Assembly: GCA_009733575.1 (NCBI GenBank) | Contig: ML769502.1 | Coordinates: 1 to 64,000, forward strand | DNA length: 64,000 nt | Reading direction: 5' to 3' | Source: Gymnopus androsaceus JB14 | Lineage: Eukaryota; Basidiomycota; Agaricomycetes; Agaricales; Omphalotaceae | Shown here: in pieces, positions 46,330-57,783 of the stretch | Numbering within the stretch: the first letter of the stretch is position 1 | Layout of the letters: each line of letters begins with the position of its first letter | The notes under the pieces: model-generated | Told to the model about the DNA's origin: nothing | The model's input: the letters and a program-made list of their open reading frames with translations, nothing else | The model's database searches: none | Program-made: the position numbers and the translations under genes

Positions 46330-48835
46330 CTGGTTCTTCTGTGCGCAGTTTTTGCTTGGGCCCCGTGGGCGTATCATCATCTGCCTCACCCTCCAATGGA
46401 GGTTCACAAGTATCCCCACCGTGAACATGGATGGTTGGATTGACAAATGCAGGTCGGGAGGCCCACCTGTCCAAGTTTCAACCAACATTCCCCACATCAG
46501 AATCGACAAACATACCAATCGAACCCAAATGCTGTCTCCTGGTTTGCATGCCAAAGCAATACACAATCTGCAAGAGTCTCGCCTGCCGAGGTCTTAAGAA
46601 AATCCAGTTGAGCATGTCTGAAGTTCATTTCTGCGTCAAGAGGAAGTGACTCGAACATGTCTGCATGTTCTTTGGTGTACGCAACATGACCAGCAGTGGG
46701 GGTGTACTTTGTAGCGAGAGTTGCCCAGGAGTCACAGTCCTTAGCGAACCTAACGATTACATGTGTGAACTCTGCATGCAAGCTTTCGACACACTCCTGC
46801 CAGCGCTCAAAGTCGGCCTCCGCTCTGAACCACTGGATCCTATCATCTGTAACGCAGTACGTGAGCTGTAGGAGTCCCCAATCCAAAATAAACATACTAG
46901 TCTCTATCTCTGTTGCAGACATATTCTTCAGTCTTCCTGATGACCAGATCCAGCCCTCCGGAGGGACACCAGGGTTTTCGCTCTGCTGTTCAGTCCGAGT
47001 CTTATTTGGATCTGGGGTGTTCACCTTGAGAATGGACTTTTGAGGTCGCGCTGTCAGAACAAAAAGTTAAAGCATGCATCAATAACCTAACAGATATAGA
47101 GTACAATCACCTTCACGTATTGTCATTCTTGTACCTGGGTCATAAGTTAATGATTAACAATCCAACCATGTTAGCAAAAGAAACACTTACCCAAGTACTT
47201 CAAATCATTGACGTTAAAGATAGGGTCCTCCGATGTATCTCCTCCCTCATCATCCTCGTCTTCATCTTCACCCACATTGCCGTGTTCAAAAAGCAACCCA
47301 CCAGCAATCTTGGGGTCAGATGTTGAAAAGCCTGCTCGAGTCATGTTCCAGAGATTGCCCTCAGTCACTTGGGAATCTCCAGGTGTCCGGCATTTCTCTG
47401 TCGACTTTCTAAATGTGTCTTTCGCCGTCAAAGGTTGCCATTTCACTTCATCAAGCGCTCCAAGTGCATGGAGAGCATCACAGAACAGCATGTAGTCCAC
47501 AATGAGGGTCTCCCGCTTAGCTTCAATTGAACAAATCTCTTGATTTGAACGCGTATTGGCGTCTTGACCTCGAGCATGTTTGATCTTGCGCTCGTATGCT
47601 GCTGTCAGAGTCTTGCAGGTCGTCTGAAGCGTGTTGATAATGTTGTCCAGAGCGACTTCCAGCATCTGGACTTGTTTGTTGCCCAAACTGAGCAGACGAA
47701 ACTTCTGTTGGTCTGAAGCTGAGAAGTCCGAAGGCAGGAAAAGACATCAATCCTCAGGTTCTTCAGCAGATTGCCCAACAAGTTGCGGTGCGATGGAACG
47801 CATAAAATGTGTCTGTTCTTTGCACCATTTGTCGATACGTGTGGACAGCTTGGTGCGACGAGACCGGACCTCTGTTGTAGGATTTGCTTTACAAGTTTTG
47901 GCTATGCGGTGTATATGAGCTCTAGACATATCTAAATTAGCATTGAGTAGAATCGTATAGCACCACACGCACTGTAGTTGAGCAAGGGCCAGTCCCTCTT
48001 GTAGCCATGAAACCGCTGCTCCAACTTTCATGTCTCCTGAGCTAACAGTAATCATATCTTTCAACAACATCAACCTGTCCACGAGCGCTTTGAGGGTTGG
48101 TGCTACAGATATCATTAGATTGTATGAATGATAACAAGTTGTTCAAAAGCTCACCTTTCTCATGGTTGTGTTCATATACACTCATTACACTCCTTTTATT
48201 GCAAGGATCCACACAAGGCAATCTATCCATGGCGCTCCATGCCACTACTTGGGATTTGTTTAGTTCACATAGGCCAATAAAATGGTCTCGCTTCTCAATG
48301 TACTGTTTCTTTGCATGGTTGAGGTCCTTAACAAGTTGTCGTGCTGTGAATTTTCTTGTTAGCATCTCCACTATGCCAGAGGGTGTAATCACATACCCAA
48401 ACCAACCATCTTCCTCCAGTTCCAATCCCCATAGTGGATAACCAACGTATCAATACAATGGCCAGGATTCACCTGCAATACAGAGGGACCCACACCATTA
48501 AACACTGCCCAGCCGTACTCTGCCATCTCTGCATGAAAATGGCTGGTACATGGCTTGTAAACATAGCAGTATAGAGGCACACATCCTGGTCCATGATTTT
48601 TGACGTGGCATGCAAGTATCAACCACCACGACTTGTCTATCTGATAAGCAAAACGCTTATGGTACTTGTGCCAACGTTGTGAGATGTTTGGAGTGAGACC
48701 GCACATGTAGTCGTAACTCCAGATACAGTCGGGTTCATGACCTTTGTCAAAAATTGTGGCCTCTAAATCGAGCTCCATGGCGAGGTCTACAAGTGCATGA
48801 CTGAATGAGAAATGCTCACAGTTAGCACAAAACAA
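46330..48835 (-). pseudogene. KDZ transposase C-terminal remnant
   Basis: The minus strand from 48835 reads CANCEHFSFSHALVDLAMEL, then a region with WSYDYMCGLTPNISQRWHKY, SWWLILACHVKNHGPGC and CIDTLVIHYGDWNWRKMVGL. This corresponds to the YDIxCQ and GDWNW-K-xGLG motifs of Kyakuja-Dileera-Zisupton transposases. Several exons with gtgagc/gtatgt-type donors follow: KQYIEKRDHFIGLCELNK with VAWSAMDRLPCVDPCNKRSV; WLQEGLALAQLQCVWCY (the GLELE-QQR position); RRTKLSTRIDKWCKEQTHFM; and a helical tail to about 46500. The catalytic N-terminal half is absent. The HLPAHK-type motif is replaced by CHVKNH, suggesting strong divergence or decay. Confidence 0.7.
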
Positions 48836-48899
48836 AGTATTTCTGTGTTAGTCTACATACCGTTCCCTGTAGGTCATGTCCACACTAGATCTGACAAAG

Positions 48900-49510
48900 A
48901 TGTGTTCACACTGAACATTGATATTTCCAGTAATTCGCTGGTTCTTGAACCACCTTTAGCTGCTAGGTTGATGCATCAAACAAGGCACATTTGTCTTTTT
49001 GACTGATACATCAGCAAGCAGGACCTCCCCTTTCCCTTGTAAGTAGTGTTTGGTGCAGGATGGGCCTACCATACATCAGTGGGGGGATATTGGGTCCCTA
49101 CTGTCCACCATACTACCCCGACACCTATCACCACCATAATTGCGCCTCCCGCCCAATGCTGGCCTAATTGGGTTAATCATTATCCATCAAATTGCTCATC
49201 AATATCTGGCTGCTGCCCAACGCATCCCATTCTTTACTCGCAATATTGCGCCTGATACCGCATCTATGGCCGCCAAGCGTTACTACTATCCTGCATGATA
49301 CTCCGCATGCATTGATCATCATTGTGTACAGCGTACGCGACACTTTCCAAATCAAGCAACAAGAATTCGAAAAAATCACGAAAAAATCACGAAAAAATCA
49401 ACAAAAATTTAATCACATTATTTCACGTAAACAAAAAGTTTAGATACACTACTTATATGTCCATATAAATTTTATATTACACTTGCACTTCCAGGGCAAG
49501 CAGAGCGCAT
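48900..49510 (+). repeat. Dispersed repeat family B, copy 3
   Basis: Begins near ttgaaccacctttagctgct (48942) and matches 9245-8640 (minus) for some 550 bp, through gggtccctactgtccacc, cgcctcccgcccaatgctgg, gataccgca, tatgtccatata and cacctcccattcc. A short internal triplication of gaaaaaatcac occurs at about 49366-49400. It directly follows the KDZ remnant. Confidence 0.75.
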
Positions 49511-50040
49511 AGCAGCTATGGCATCCACCTCCCATTCCCTCCTTGTCCCCCCTACCCTCAATCTCGCACCCACCCTCTCATGAATCCATGTCCGAGACCC
49601 AGTAACACCCATTCTTGAAGATACTCCCAATGAGTTTGCCCCATTGACCGGCCCACATTTCCATCTGCGGCACCCTCATCTTAAGCGACTGCACTGCGAC
49701 TAGCCCCCTCATTGTCACCCCAACTCATCCCACCATTGCCTCCGGTCCCTCCAGTAGAGCCTTAATAAGCGTACACTCGCTCATATCCAATAGATTTGGT
49801 GATGAAAAACATCTGCTAGGAAATGCGTGTGTAGTGCTAGATAGGATCTAGTGCGGATAGGCTGTATTGTAGTGGGTTGCGAGAGTGTTGCGCAGCTGCC
49901 TATAGCCTTAATTCGAGGTAGGAGTGCGAACGTGAGGAGAGCCTGCGGAGGAGGGTATCTAAACAAGGGAAGGAGCCAGCGAATACTTCCATATCACTCG
50001 ATATGTAGGCGTAACAAAGAAAACCCACCCACCCAACCTC

Positions 50041-50288
50041 TTAATCCAGTAAACATCTCCACAGGCATTGTAAAGATCTCCCGGTGGTCTTGTATTCAGT
50101 AAGTTCAGTGTCAAAGTTGATGCATTCGACACTGCCGAGCTCGAGGTTCTCGTCAATTATGGTTGCACGGAGTTGGTCTGTGGTAAGTTCGAGGTCAAGG
50201 AAGAGGGTTTCGGAGTTGGATGACGAAGCGATTGGGTTTGGGAGGACGTTGAGAGGTAGATTCGTTTTGTGTTTCGTGTAACTAACTG
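50041..50288 (-). CDS. Isolated exon of an unrecognised protein
   Basis: With no ATG inside, this is easily missed. On the minus strand a single open frame of about 82 codons follows a cttacag acceptor (50289-50295) and ends at a TAA (50041-50043). It is strongly protein-like: LPLNVLPNPIASSSNSETLF, then LDLELTTDQLRATIIDENLE, then LGSVECINFDTEL. I do not recognise the family. Upstream exons are not obvious in 50300-50700, so the gene is probably truncated. Confidence 0.35.
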
Positions 50289-50295
50289 TAAGGTA

Positions 50296-51928
50296 AGTGA
50301 GTAAAGACTAGGACCAGAATATCAATGACAAATGTACTCCGTCTTGTTCTCGTATTCCCTCCCATTCAGGCAATCCGTTCTGCTGCCAAACACTCCGGCG
50401 GATCTGATAAATCAAGGCTGAAATTAGTTTAGAAAAACGTCAAGTAAACAATAATATATTTCACCACAGATTTCTACCGAAAATGAGCAAAGATTTCTCT
50501 CGAAAAATAAATAGAAAAATATTTTCTTTTTCGTATATAATTCCGGCCGCAAAACCCCGTGAAATCTAATCAATATTCCGATGGGAAAAAAGAGTCAATT
50601 TTGCTTGGCAAATTGCCACGATTTCCACCGTAAAAGGATTCGAGATAAAAGAAGTTTAGCGCTGGTAAATCGTGTTCTATTGCACCCGTGAAAGGTCTTG
50701 TGATGTCTGGTCTTTCCCAATCGAAATCTTTTAACTATTTCGCCATCAACCACACGGTATCCAGTTACTGCCTGTTACTGCCCAGGTCACTGCCCAGTCT
50801 CCCGGCTTAGCCACTCAAAATGCTGAATAAGCGACGGGCATCCGGCACGCAGAGTATTATGAAGCAAAGGGAACCCGCTGCTTTGTAATCACTAAGCCAA
50901 ATACTTTTGGAGGGGTGCTTTGCAGGCAACAAGTGGCCGACCAAGTCGTCCCTTGCGCCCATGCTAACTGATGCAAGGACCGAGACCTTGCAATGGTTTC
51001 TTTGAGAATAGTATAGCATAATCATTTTCTGTCTCTGCTGCAAGGCAATGCATTTATGCACTGAATATGGCATCTACATTACATTTCATCAATGGTACAT
51101 TCCTTCAAAAAATATCACTTACCTCTGTTTTTTGCCCCCCTGTAATACCCACTAAAACCCCGCTTTCCTTAGTCTAGTCTGTGGGGAGATTCTCCTCCAG
51201 GTGGATCACCACCCCTTTTGCCTATTGATGGTGGGCTATTCTCCAGTCCAGCTCCAGTCATTCATTTATCATTGTGACCCATTTATTTGTTACTTCTGTT
51301 TTGGTAAAAGCTCTACCCTCATTTGCAACTGTTCATTCACAATGCAGCTTCCAGATTAGGTATGCAGACTCAGATATCAAAAATTCCCACAGGCGGCTTT
51401 CACCAATCTGTATCCCACTTGATTTTGCCAATCCACATCCCAGGATATCTCCTAAGGTCATGAATGACCAGAATAATTTGCTGCCTTTCATCTTCCAGAA
51501 TCTTTTGGCTAGCTTGCAAATCAGTGCCTGCCCTGGAGATTCACACGTTAGAAGTTTAGAACATGTCTAAAGTCATCTATTTTGCCACATTCATTGCGTG
51601 TTGCTCTTTCTCGCAGTTCCGGTATCATCTTATGTCGCAACCAATGTGTACCTGTCCATCCACAGGAAATCGCATGTCTTACATTCAAACACTTAAAGGT
51701 ACTTAATCCACTGAGAAGCAAACAGCGGGACATGGGGAAAAGCCTGTTGTCTGGAATCCCTGGAAGCAGTCTGTAAATTACACTCTGAGCATTGAATAAA
51801 TGCAGAAAAAGTAAAATGATTTTGAATTGAAAGCAGAATTATAACTAAATTGTACAACCATTATCCATACTTAGAACCATACCTGTCGCAAAGTATACAA
51901 ATCCCGGCAAGATGCAGAGGCCATCACT
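50296..51928. other. No supported gene
   Basis: Short open frames only. The 51570-51780 plus and minus frames have no domain. AT-rich 50430-50600 contains no repeat that I could recognise. Confidence 0.4.
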
Positions 51929-53185
51929 TTACATTACGGTTATTACAATGACATTAATATGTTTGTCTGATGCACAACGGAACGTTCGTGCAAGCCATGT
52001 AGCGGGGGGACTCTCAACCTGCTCAGCCTTTGCAAGAGCAATGTATTCCAGATGCTGAGGGTAGTCCTGTCCTGGACTCAACTGCGATATTTTTTCATCA
52101 ACGACTCCAAATGAATGAAAAAAATGATGCGGATGGATTTTGGTTACCCATTTGAGAGAGAAAGAATGTAGCATTGGCGCATGAATGACATCCAAAATCC
52201 AGCTCGACGGCGACAGTAGAAAGTGTAGCTCGAAGAACTGCAATTGTGAAAGGTGAAAAGGCTTGCGCCGGAATTTTTCTACAAACGATATGTGCTTCTT
52301 GATAACATCAGAATGGGAAGAAAACTTACCGAAATCTGACCAGGACTCTTTGGTATCGAACGGACAACAAAACTCCAGACTCACAAGGCTGTCCTTTACA
52401 GTGGGTAGTAAAATTTCCATAGGGGCAGCACTCCCAGCAATAATTTCCTTCAGAGAGTGAAGATCAAATGGACAGAGTTCATCGTCCAACCAAGCATAAT
52501 CAGCAGTGCTGGCTGTGTGTAGTACATGTGGTCGTTCTCTATGAGAAACAGAGACAAGCTGGAGGAATTCCAACTTGGGTCTTTCCAAACCCCTGGCCGA
52601 AAGGTTGAACATTCGAAAGGATTCCAAAAAGGGCTCGAGAGCAGCAGAGTTGGCTAAGGTGAGACTTTCCAGCTTTTTGCACTGCCCAAGGGCTTGCAGA
52701 AGCTCGAAGAAGAAAACAGGGGCCATCTGACACTGATGTTTAAGAGCGAACCCTCGAAGAGTGGTTGAGAAGGTGATGATGCTAGGCACCAAGAATGCAG
52801 AGGGTGGTAAGGCTGACACACGCATGCCATGAAGCTCGAGGGATTCAATGGCCATGCATCTTTGTTCGAAGCGTAATGGCGGCTCAAGAATGCGGTCAAT
52901 GAACGTAATGCCATGGAATGGCAGCTCAAAGTTGATTGGAGCAATGATATGACGGATGTGACGAGCCACAGTGGGTGACCTTTGGATTGCATGCACCAAC
53001 TCCTGATCTGAAACATCGAGAAGTGGAAGAGTGTATTGACCAGCAGACTCTAGCCAGTCCATGCACACTTTCGCACAGGACTCCTGGTCGGAAGCTGCAA
53101 GAAATACAAAAATGTGGCTAAGAACGTCCAAGTTGAGGACATCCACTGGGACATTGGAAGGACTGGAGAAATTGTTTGTTGACAT
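51929..53185 (-). CDS. F-box protein with leucine-rich C-terminal region
   Basis: Single-exon gene, 418 aa if started at the ATG at 53185 (MSTNNFSSPSNVPVDVLNLD); the same frame is open to an ATG at 53275 (448 aa). I prefer the internal start. A TATA-like tatatata lies at 53282-53289, only a few bases from the upstream ATG but about 95 bp from 53185, and the F-box follows at once (VPVDVLNLDVLSHIFVFLAA, then CAKVCMDWLESA, residues 11-54). The rest is leucine-rich with irregular repeats (CKKLESLTLANSAALEPFLE; LEFLQLVSVS; LVSLEFCCPF), typical of fungal F-box/LRR-type proteins. F-box proteins recruit substrates to SCF ubiquitin ligases; the substrate is unknown. No disabling change was seen. Confidence 0.75.
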   Translation of the reverse strand: MSTNNFSSPSNVPVDVLNLDVLSHIFVFLAASDQESCAKVCMDWLESAGQYTLPLLDVSDQELVHAIQRSPTVARHIRHIIAPINFELPFHGITFIDRILEPPLRFEQRCMAIESLELHGMRVSALPPSAFLVPSIITFSTTLRGFALKHQCQMAPVFFFELLQALGQCKKLESLTLANSAALEPFLESFRMFNLSARGLERPKLEFLQLVSVSHRERPHVLHTASTADYAWLDDELCPFDLHSLKEIIAGSAAPMEILLPTVKDSLVSLEFCCPFDTKESWSDFGKFSSHSDVIKKHISFVEKFRRKPFHLSQLQFFELHFLLSPSSWILDVIHAPMLHSFSLKWVTKIHPHHFFHSFGVVDEKISQLSPGQDYPQHLEYIALAKAEQVESPPATWLARTFRCASDKHINVIVITVM

Positions 53186-53280
53186 GATGTTGGCAATCAG
53201 GAGAAGCAGTAGGGAGAAATCTGGCAGCTTGTAGGATGGTTGAGTCGAGATTTGAGATGGGTTCCATTTAAACAAAAGGT

Positions 53281-53290
53281 ACTATATATA
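53281..53290 (-). promoter_or_regulatory. TATA-like element upstream of the F-box gene
   Basis: On the minus strand atatatatagt sits about 100 bp upstream of the preferred F-box start codon (53185). The position favours the shorter protein. Confidence 0.35.
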
Positions 53291-53985
53291 TCTGCACATG
53301 AAAGGGATGTAGAATGAAAGAAAAAAAAACTCGATTAAGGGAAATTTTTGGATATTACTGTACAGCTAGATATCAGTTTCAGGACGGAAAGCAAAAAAAC
53401 ATAGATCCATCTTCCAAAAATTTGAATGTTCAAAGTTCTGGGTCAAGCTGGTCACTTTAGTGCCTGTGACATACCCATTTTGGGATGAGCGCTATTATTT
53501 CTTTCTTTCCCGATCGATTAATTTCAGCCATCATACTCCCATCAATCCCTAATGTCTCTTTGTACTCCGTCGCCTCATGTAAGTTTCTTTTGACTTTGTA
53601 GGTCCTTTCACAGATTTTGCACCCGGCCTGCCTCATGACTATTTCCTCAGAGATCTCAAAGACATCAATGTTCCTTTGCCAGTGCCAACATTCCTTTCGG
53701 AATTTCGCCATGCCTCATGTATATTCTTATCATTGCATCCATATAATCTCAAAGACACCCTTTTTCCCCAGCTTCCCAACAGAAATCTCGATCTCCGTGC
53801 TATCTCACCATCTTTCCTTTCGCAACACAAGCTAGCCTTCATATAAATACTACTTGTTCACTCCATTTGAAGACCCATCTCTTACTCCGCTGGTTCTAGT
53901 TGCCAATCACCTTGGCGGTCTTCACATCTGAATACGCTCTCTCTGTAAATGTTTCTCAGTTCTTTGTCCTTACCAACTCTGAGCC

Positions 53986-54017
<32 letters not shown>

Positions 54018-54024
54018 GGCAGAA
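53291..54024. other. Intergenic; 27-T run at 53991-54017
   Basis: Divergent gap between the F-box and RING genes. A minus-strand frame (53711-53457) includes CKICERTYKVKRNLHE, which looks like half a C2H2 finger but has no second histidine and no conserved context. The T27 run ends 7 bases before the RING-gene ATG, so it lies in the expected 5'UTR. Confidence 0.45.
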
Positions 54025-54739
54025 ATGCCTTCATCCTCGACCCCCCGCAAAACCGCTGCCAGCCGTGCTGCAGCAGCACCTTACCCTGTCACTCATCGCT
54101 CATCGAATACCGAGGATGAGATCAAAACGGTATTTCTGATCTGACATTATGCTGTATCAATATTTACTGATTAACCCCAAATAGACTCGCACTCGTCGTT
54201 CCAAAATTAAGACACAAGCTGCAGGTGGCACTCACCGCTCATCTTACCTTCAGTCAAAGGCATCTCCAGCCACTCTATCCATTCCGACCTGGGAGGAGTT
54301 TGAGGCAGTTGAACAACAAGCTGAGGTAAGTTTAATTGGTATCATTCATGCTCATTCTCAGTTTCCCTCTTAGATCGCCCAAAAACAATTGGCGGGTCTT
54401 GTCACCACACAGAGAGAGTGTTTCACCTGCCCAGTGTGTCAAGACCTCGCATTCCAACCCCAAATGTTCGTTGCTACCGTTTCTCTCTTTGTTTTCTCAA
54501 TGCTCATCATCTGTGGTAGCACTCAATGTGGTCACCTTTATTGCGCCATTTGTATCGCCAGTATCAGGTTGCTCGCTGTAGAAGGCAATGACCTTACAGA
54601 ATGTGGTGTTTGTTGTGGCTTTCTGTACATGGAACCGGCTCCCTGCAGCCCATTGCAAACTCTTGTCGAGTCTATGGCAAATTCAGAGGGTCTGACTATC
54701 CCAGACAATGTTTCCTGCGTCTGGCCAGATCGCACTTAA
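54025..54739 (+). CDS. RING-finger protein, putative E3 ubiquitin ligase
   Basis: Four exons: 54025-54129, 54185-54325, 54374-54465 and 54520-54739 (185 aa), introns 55, 48 and 54 nt. Splicing the third intron joins FTCPVCQDLAFQPQ to ITQCGHLYCAICIA and CGVCC. This gives a C3HC4 RING: C-x2-C, C-x-H-x2-C-x2-C, C-x2-C at about residues 101-150. The N-terminus is basic and Ser/Thr/Ala-rich (RKTAASRAAAAPYPVTHRSS), probably disordered or nuclear. RING proteins pass ubiquitin from an E2 to substrates; none can be named. Without the intron the ring would be broken by a hydrophobic insertion (FVFSMLII), which supports the splice model. Confidence 0.72.
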
Positions 54740-56659
54740 TAATACATAAGTATTATCATATTACCTGTATCTTAAGTTACAATGAATCCCCATAACAATC
54801 CATCATATTTTTGATAATGCTTCTGAATGAACCTGATATCCTACCTTTGCACGCTTCATTTGATATTTCAACACCCTTTATGCTTCCTGAACGCGACGGA
54901 AACCAGGTGTGTGCCTCTAGGTGTCTAGATCTCCGATTCATCGATGCTGTAGGCCATTTCATGACCACCCTGTCAAGCGAACAGTCATAGACTACCAGAG
55001 TAAATGTATCATACAGTTTACAATCAATTTTTAAATATGGTAATACATGTTAGCTTTACTAGTAACATGATAGGTAGAAACATTACATTGCCACAGAAGA
55101 GCGATATGCGTTACAAGGGGAAACAACTGTGCAAAGAGTGATCTTAGTAGGGTTGTTGGTTTTCTGATATCTGGTGCTCCAGAATTAATCCCAGAGGCAA
55201 ATCGTAGGTTGTAAGATCATTAAAGCTGCAATCACTTTATTCACTGATTTTTTCCAGACTGATGTTGACCATCTTCCAAGCCATCGCTGATGGACCTACT
55301 ATTGATGACCCTCTGAAGTAAGTTGTGGATCAGATTGGTATCTTTGATTTCTCTAGTACTTCCTTTCTTGTTCCTCCTGGAGCACTGATTCTTGCTCGTA
55401 ATTTTTCCCCCAATATGCAGGCTGGGTTCTGGTTAACCGGCTTCGTGATTGTTAGGGGTACAGACAGATACAGTTCAGTAATGGTTCTCAGTCATACATG
55501 GATTTTTTCTTCATTTGGTTTTTTCCTTTTATCAGGATTCAGTACCGTCTACTACAAGCCATAATAGGCATGTGGCTGCTCTTTTGTCTTTACCACCAGA
55601 CTTGTGTACATTTCGTTAGCCATCTGCTTTTTGTTTTTGGTGAGCATTGCACAGATTGAAATTGCGGCAATGTCATAATTGAGTGCCCTCCAGACACTCT
55701 AAAAAAAAGAAACTGAGTTCCTAAGTAGATGCGCTTGGAGCTTTTGAGTAGCAACTTGTCGTGGGACGCACTTTGCAGAGCCAAATGTGAAATAAGCCTA
55801 GACCGTTAGCGCTTACAAAGCAGTGGGCTCCCTTTGCTTAATAATCTTCAAATAAACGCCCGCGGTTAAATTTCAACAGCACTACTGTGCTTAGTCCTGC
55901 CTCAACTCTTTCCTACACAATGACTCTTTTCTAGAATTCAACCACACTCTAGGCTTAACCCTGGAGAACTGATACAGCTTCGACTTTTTCCTAAACTCAG
56001 GAGAGCAGAAGCAACTGGTGGATTCGGAGTTCAGCAATCAATACTGCTTCTTCTAAGCGACAATCTCCCTCTGGGCTTAATCTTGGAGTGCAGAAACACA
56101 CTGACAATTACACAGGTGTTCACTTCTTTTACTGCAAGACTTGTACATATATATATATCTGTGTATATCCACTATAAATGCGCCCAGTGATCATTGATTT
56201 CGGAACGTCAGACTCAATGCTACAGTATCACTCTCTATGCAGAAGATTACATTATTTCGAAATGCTAAAAGGATTTTTGAACTTGGCTTTCGAAACCAGC
56301 TTTGAACGCAAATTTCTTCCAATTACAGGGTGGAAGTCATAAACAGCTTCCCCTATATTCATTGCTGAAAAGACCCTCAAGAGGCTCTTAGAAGCTTCCC
56401 TATCTCAAGTTGAGCTTTTCCAATAGTGTTTCTCAGTTAGTAGTGTTACGTTCACTCGACTCAAGATTGAATTCATAAGTCTTAACCTGTATTGGCAAGA
56501 TGATGTTAAAAACTACATTGAGAGGTAGATCTCTATCCTCGTTACAAAGATGTAGGAGAGAAGAAAAAGAGATAACTGAAGACTAGTCAGTAAAGGAAAT
56601 GTCAAAGCGGGAGCAACTTACTTTGGGACTCGCTCAATTCCACCGCAAAGAGTGAGGCA
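54740..56659. other. No supported gene
   Basis: AT-rich sequence. A plus-strand frame at 55325-55564 has hydrophobic low-information content, and 56148-56160 is a short (ta)n run. I see no domain, repeat family or terminal repeat. Confidence 0.45.
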
Positions 56660-57375
56660 TCAAGATGATGAAAATGCTAAATCAACAGCTTCAAGAGCTG
56701 CCCGACGTGCAGCGCGCGCTGCTTGAGCCCGCAAATCCTCTGCTATTTTTGCGTTTCTGGCTCGTTGTATCCTTTTTTTCTCATATTCCAACTGTGAGCG
56801 GACAAGGTCGTTGATGACCCAGAAGTTGGAATAGATACTCAGCCACGGAAATCGCAGAAGGATCTGACACATAAACCTTGTTCAGCAAGTTGTTTGTGGT
56901 TGTGAACCGCTCACTCACCTCTTGACGCACATCATTCATATCGCGAGTTTGCTGTTTCGTGAATGACTTTGAGAGGTTGAGTTTTTCAGTAACAATAAGC
57001 TTTACAAAATTCTGTGGATTCGTTGTGTATTGGATGATGGAGAAAGGAGGCAAATCAATAACTTACCTGCACTTCGGCCCACTGCTCTTCATTCCAAGCA
57101 AGAGTTGTCCGCAGGTTGTAGCCTCCCCGATGCGGTCTGTTCACCTCCCCCGGAGGCTTAGCAATCTGTTTGACCTGTTGTGCTGAGGCAGGAATATTCT
57201 CAGCCTGTTGTCCAGTGGCACTGGCCTCGGATCTGGGAGGTTGGGCGCGATTCGTAGTTGGATATGGTGACGTTCGAGCACTGGGGCTCGTGGTACGCTG
57301 GCAGAGTGTGCACAGATGATTCATGTCGAATACTGCAAGGAATAGGACAAGCAAAGAATGAGAATAAAGATTCAT
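56660..57375 (-). CDS. Three-exon protein of unknown function (mushroom-type family)
   Basis: Minus-strand exons are 57375-57067, 57011-56919 and 56863-56660 (201 aa), both introns phase 0 with gtaagt and gtgagt donors. A second possible start is the ATG at 57324 (MNHLCTLCQRTTSP), which would remove a hydrophobic leader. The middle is Ser/Pro/Gln-rich. The conserved part reads YNLRTTLAWNEEQWAEVQ, NFVKLIVTEKLNLSKSF, RFPWLSIYSNFWVINDLVRS. From memory this Y-LR-L-W / FV / RFP-F-Y-W-DF pattern recurs in Agaricomycete hypothetical proteins associated with mobile coiled-coil genes. The tail is Ala/Arg-rich helix (AEDLRAQAARAARRAALEAV). It is transcribed away from the FG-repeat gene, with a 408-bp gap. 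Confidence 0.6.
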
Positions 57376-57783
57376 TTTAAAAGGGGTCAAGTTAAAGGAT
57401 CACATGGTGGTGACTGGGCGTCTACGCGTGACGTGTCTTTGTTGCATTGCTTAATGATTAATCCAACTTGACTTGCTTGTACTTGCTCGACACGCTGTAA
57501 TATTACTTATTTGAATTGTTTTTTGATCCTCCCCATCTTTCACAATTACAGTTGCTCAAATAACAAATCAGCAAAGTACAACCTGTTCAAAACTTGATCA
57601 CATGCGTTGCCCTGGAGCCTTTGACGCTGGCCTTTGTCTTAGTATCCATACATTCTACGGCCCAGACGTGCATCTTTTTTTAGCCTCCTTTTACCTTTTT
57701 GTCTCCTAATTTCCATAAACCAACGTGGCTGGTCCACCAGTAAGACCTTATTGGAGCCATTGGTACAAGTAACATCAGACAAC

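Noticed and set aside
53457..53711. Minus-strand frame with CKICERTYKVKRNLHE as a zinc finger
   Set aside because: Only half of a C2H2 pattern is present, and the frame lies in the divergent promoter gap between the F-box and RING genes.
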